Source: Pseudomonas cichorii
GTDB lineage: Bacteria > Pseudomonadota > Gammaproteobacteria > Pseudomonadales > Pseudomonadaceae
Reading direction: 5' to 3'
DNA length: 64,000 nt
Assembly (NCBI RefSeq): GCF_015471405.1
Contig: NZ_BLVZ01000006.1
Coordinates: forward strand, 186,001 to 250,000
The notes beneath the pieces are model-generated. The model was not told the DNA's origin and did no database searches. It saw nothing but the letters and a program-made list of their open reading frames with translations. The position numbers and the translations under genes were made by a program. Below are positions 63,032 to 64,000 of the stretch, in pieces; within the stretch, counting starts at the first letter, position 1, and each line of letters begins with the position of its first letter.

Positions 63032-64000
63032 GCCTGGTGCCTGAACCGTTCCCGATAAGCCAGCGGCGTGACCGACATTGCCCTCAGGAAACTGCGGCGC
63101 AGTGTTTCTTCACTGCCAAAGCCGCATTGTGAGGCGATGCGTTTGATTGCCAGAGTGCTTTCACTCAACAGCCGACGCGCAGCTTCCACGCGAAGCTGCT
63201 CGACAGCCTTGGCCGGTGTAGTGCCGGTCTGGGCGCTGTAGTGGCGCACGAAACTGCGTTCGCTCATGCCCACACGAGCGGCGAGGCTGGCGACCGACAA
63301 GTCTGCATCCAGATTCTCCATCAGCCAGCCATGCAGCTCGGCGAAGCGGTTTTCTGTGGGATGACTGGCTTGCTGCATCGACAGCGCGTTGCTGAACTGC
63401 GCCTGCCCGCCGGGGCGCTTGAGAAACACTACCAGATCACGGGCTACCGCCAGCGCCATGGCATGCCCGAGGTCCTGTTCTATCAGGGCCAATGCCAGAT
63501 CTATGCCCGCCGTGACCCCCGCCGAAGTCCAGAAGCGTCCGTCATTGATGAAAATCGGGTCGGGATCGACTTGCAAGCTCGGGAAGCGTTTGGCCAGTCT
63601 CTCGCAACTGTCCCAATGGGTCACTACGCGCCGATTATCCAGCAGCCCGGTCTGCGCCAGGATAAACGCACCAGAGCAGACGGAGGTCACACGCCGTGCT
63701 GTCATGGCCTGCTGCTGTATCCAGTTCACCAGTTCTGCATTTTCCATGGCAGCGCCAATGCCTCGACCACCGGCGATGATCAAGGTGTCGCAAGGTTCGG
63801 CGGCAGGCAGTGGCCATGTCTGCAAGCCCAGCCCAGCTGACGACATGACACTGCCCGGTTCTGCCGCCACGACCTTCATGGCGTAAGGCAGCGGTTTGCC
63901 CAGACCTTCCAGGCGTCGATTGGCCGAGGCAAACACCTGCAAAGGGCCGCAGACATCCAGGACCTGAACATCGGCGAAGGCAACGATATGGACGATTTTC
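63028..64000 (-). CDS. FtrA-like AraC regulator with DJ-1/GATase domain (start at or just past the right edge)
   Basis: Open frame from the right edge to 63028, about 324 codons in view. The edge codons read KIVHIVAFADVQVLDVCGPLQVFASANR, a normal start of this family; the final base at the edge could be the G of an ATG whose first two bases lie outside. N-terminal DJ-1/PfpI-like domain with IIAGGRGIGAAM and SVCSGAFILAQTGLLDNRR; C-terminal AraC DNA-binding part LSVASLAARVGMSERSFVRHYSAQTGTTPAKAVEQLR. Effector unknown; may respond to an amino compound or act on nearby genes. Confidence 0.9.
   Translation of the reverse strand, partial: KIVHIVAFADVQVLDVCGPLQVFASANRRLEGLGKPLPYAMKVVAAEPGSVMSSAGLGLQTWPLPAAEPCDTLIIAGGRGIGAAMENAELVNWIQQQAMTARRVTSVCSGAFILAQTGLLDNRRVVTHWDSCERLAKRFPSLQVDPDPIFINDGRFWTSAGVTAGIDLALALIEQDLGHAMALAVARDLVVFLKRPGGQAQFSNALSMQQASHPTENRFAELHGWLMENLDADLSVASLAARVGMSERSFVRHYSAQTGTTPAKAVEQLRVEAARRLLSESTLAIKRIASQCGFGSEETLRRSFLRAMSVTPLAYRERFRHQA

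Overview
The window is a gene-dense piece of a Pseudomonas chromosome, most likely from the P. syringae/P. fluorescens side of the genus. This rests on gene content and order: katB-ankB, the glcC-glcDEFGB glycolate operon, hmgR-hmgA-fahA with hpd, gluconate gntT-gntK-gntR, a FecI/FecR/TonB-receptor iron operon, genus-typical small families (DUF6124, DUF1652, DUF3237), and two families of short palindromic REP repeats. Species is not established from sequence alone. No rRNA, tRNA, CRISPR array, transposase or prophage was seen.

Region 1 (1-11.5 kb) is redox and detoxification metabolism: an MDR quinone reductase cut by the left edge, a membrane-anchored flavodoxin with an SDR, a YkgJ Fe-S/zinc-cluster protein, a XenA-like ene-reductase in which the usual proton-donor Tyr183 is Phe, a DUF2255 secreted protein, and a PaoABC-type molybdenum aldehyde oxidoreductase with its XdhC chaperone, followed by a collapsed AraC regulator remnant. 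Region 2 (11.7-15.7 kb) is a Fur-box-controlled ECF sigma / anti-sigma / TonB receptor operon. Region 3 (15.7-19.5 kb) is accessory: small lipoprotein, GNAT enzyme, a DUF6124 gene with a long structured leader, and three small unrecognised genes (zinc ribbon, HEPN-like RX4H protein, acidic small protein), the last set lying between two near-identical 56-bp direct repeats.

Region 4 (19.5-27.4 kb) carries signal transduction: two soluble hybrid histidine kinases and a chemoreceptor. Region 5 (27.5-30.8 kb) has ankB-katB and a GNAT protein. Region 6 (30.8-35.2 kb) is a TetR-controlled ene-reductase (nemA) with two SDRs, then a DoxX/HxlR divergent pair. Region 7 (35.3-45.5 kb) is mostly envelope and unknown small proteins: CAP domain protein, lipoproteins, alpha/beta hydrolase lipoprotein, an orphan FAD/NAD(P) oxidoreductase behind a 660-bp gene-free stretch, and a three-gene membrane-stress operon (DUF3618/holin-like/YqjD-like). 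Region 8 (45.7-49.8 kb) has a CsrA/RsmE regulator with a foldable leader and the gluconate genes with three copies of an AGACAGCGCT palindrome.

Region 9 (49.8-64 kb) is catabolism. glcD-glcE-glcF-glcG-glcB turns glycolate to glyoxylate and then malate under GlcC. maiA, hpd, hmgR, hmgA and fahA take 4-hydroxyphenylpyruvate through homogentisate to fumarate and acetoacetate. maiA is separated from hmgA-fahA by about 2.3 kb, but a 17-bp TCGTAA-N5-TTACGA palindrome before hmgA recurs almost exactly before maiA, so both are probably HmgR targets. The window ends inside an FtrA-like AraC regulator.
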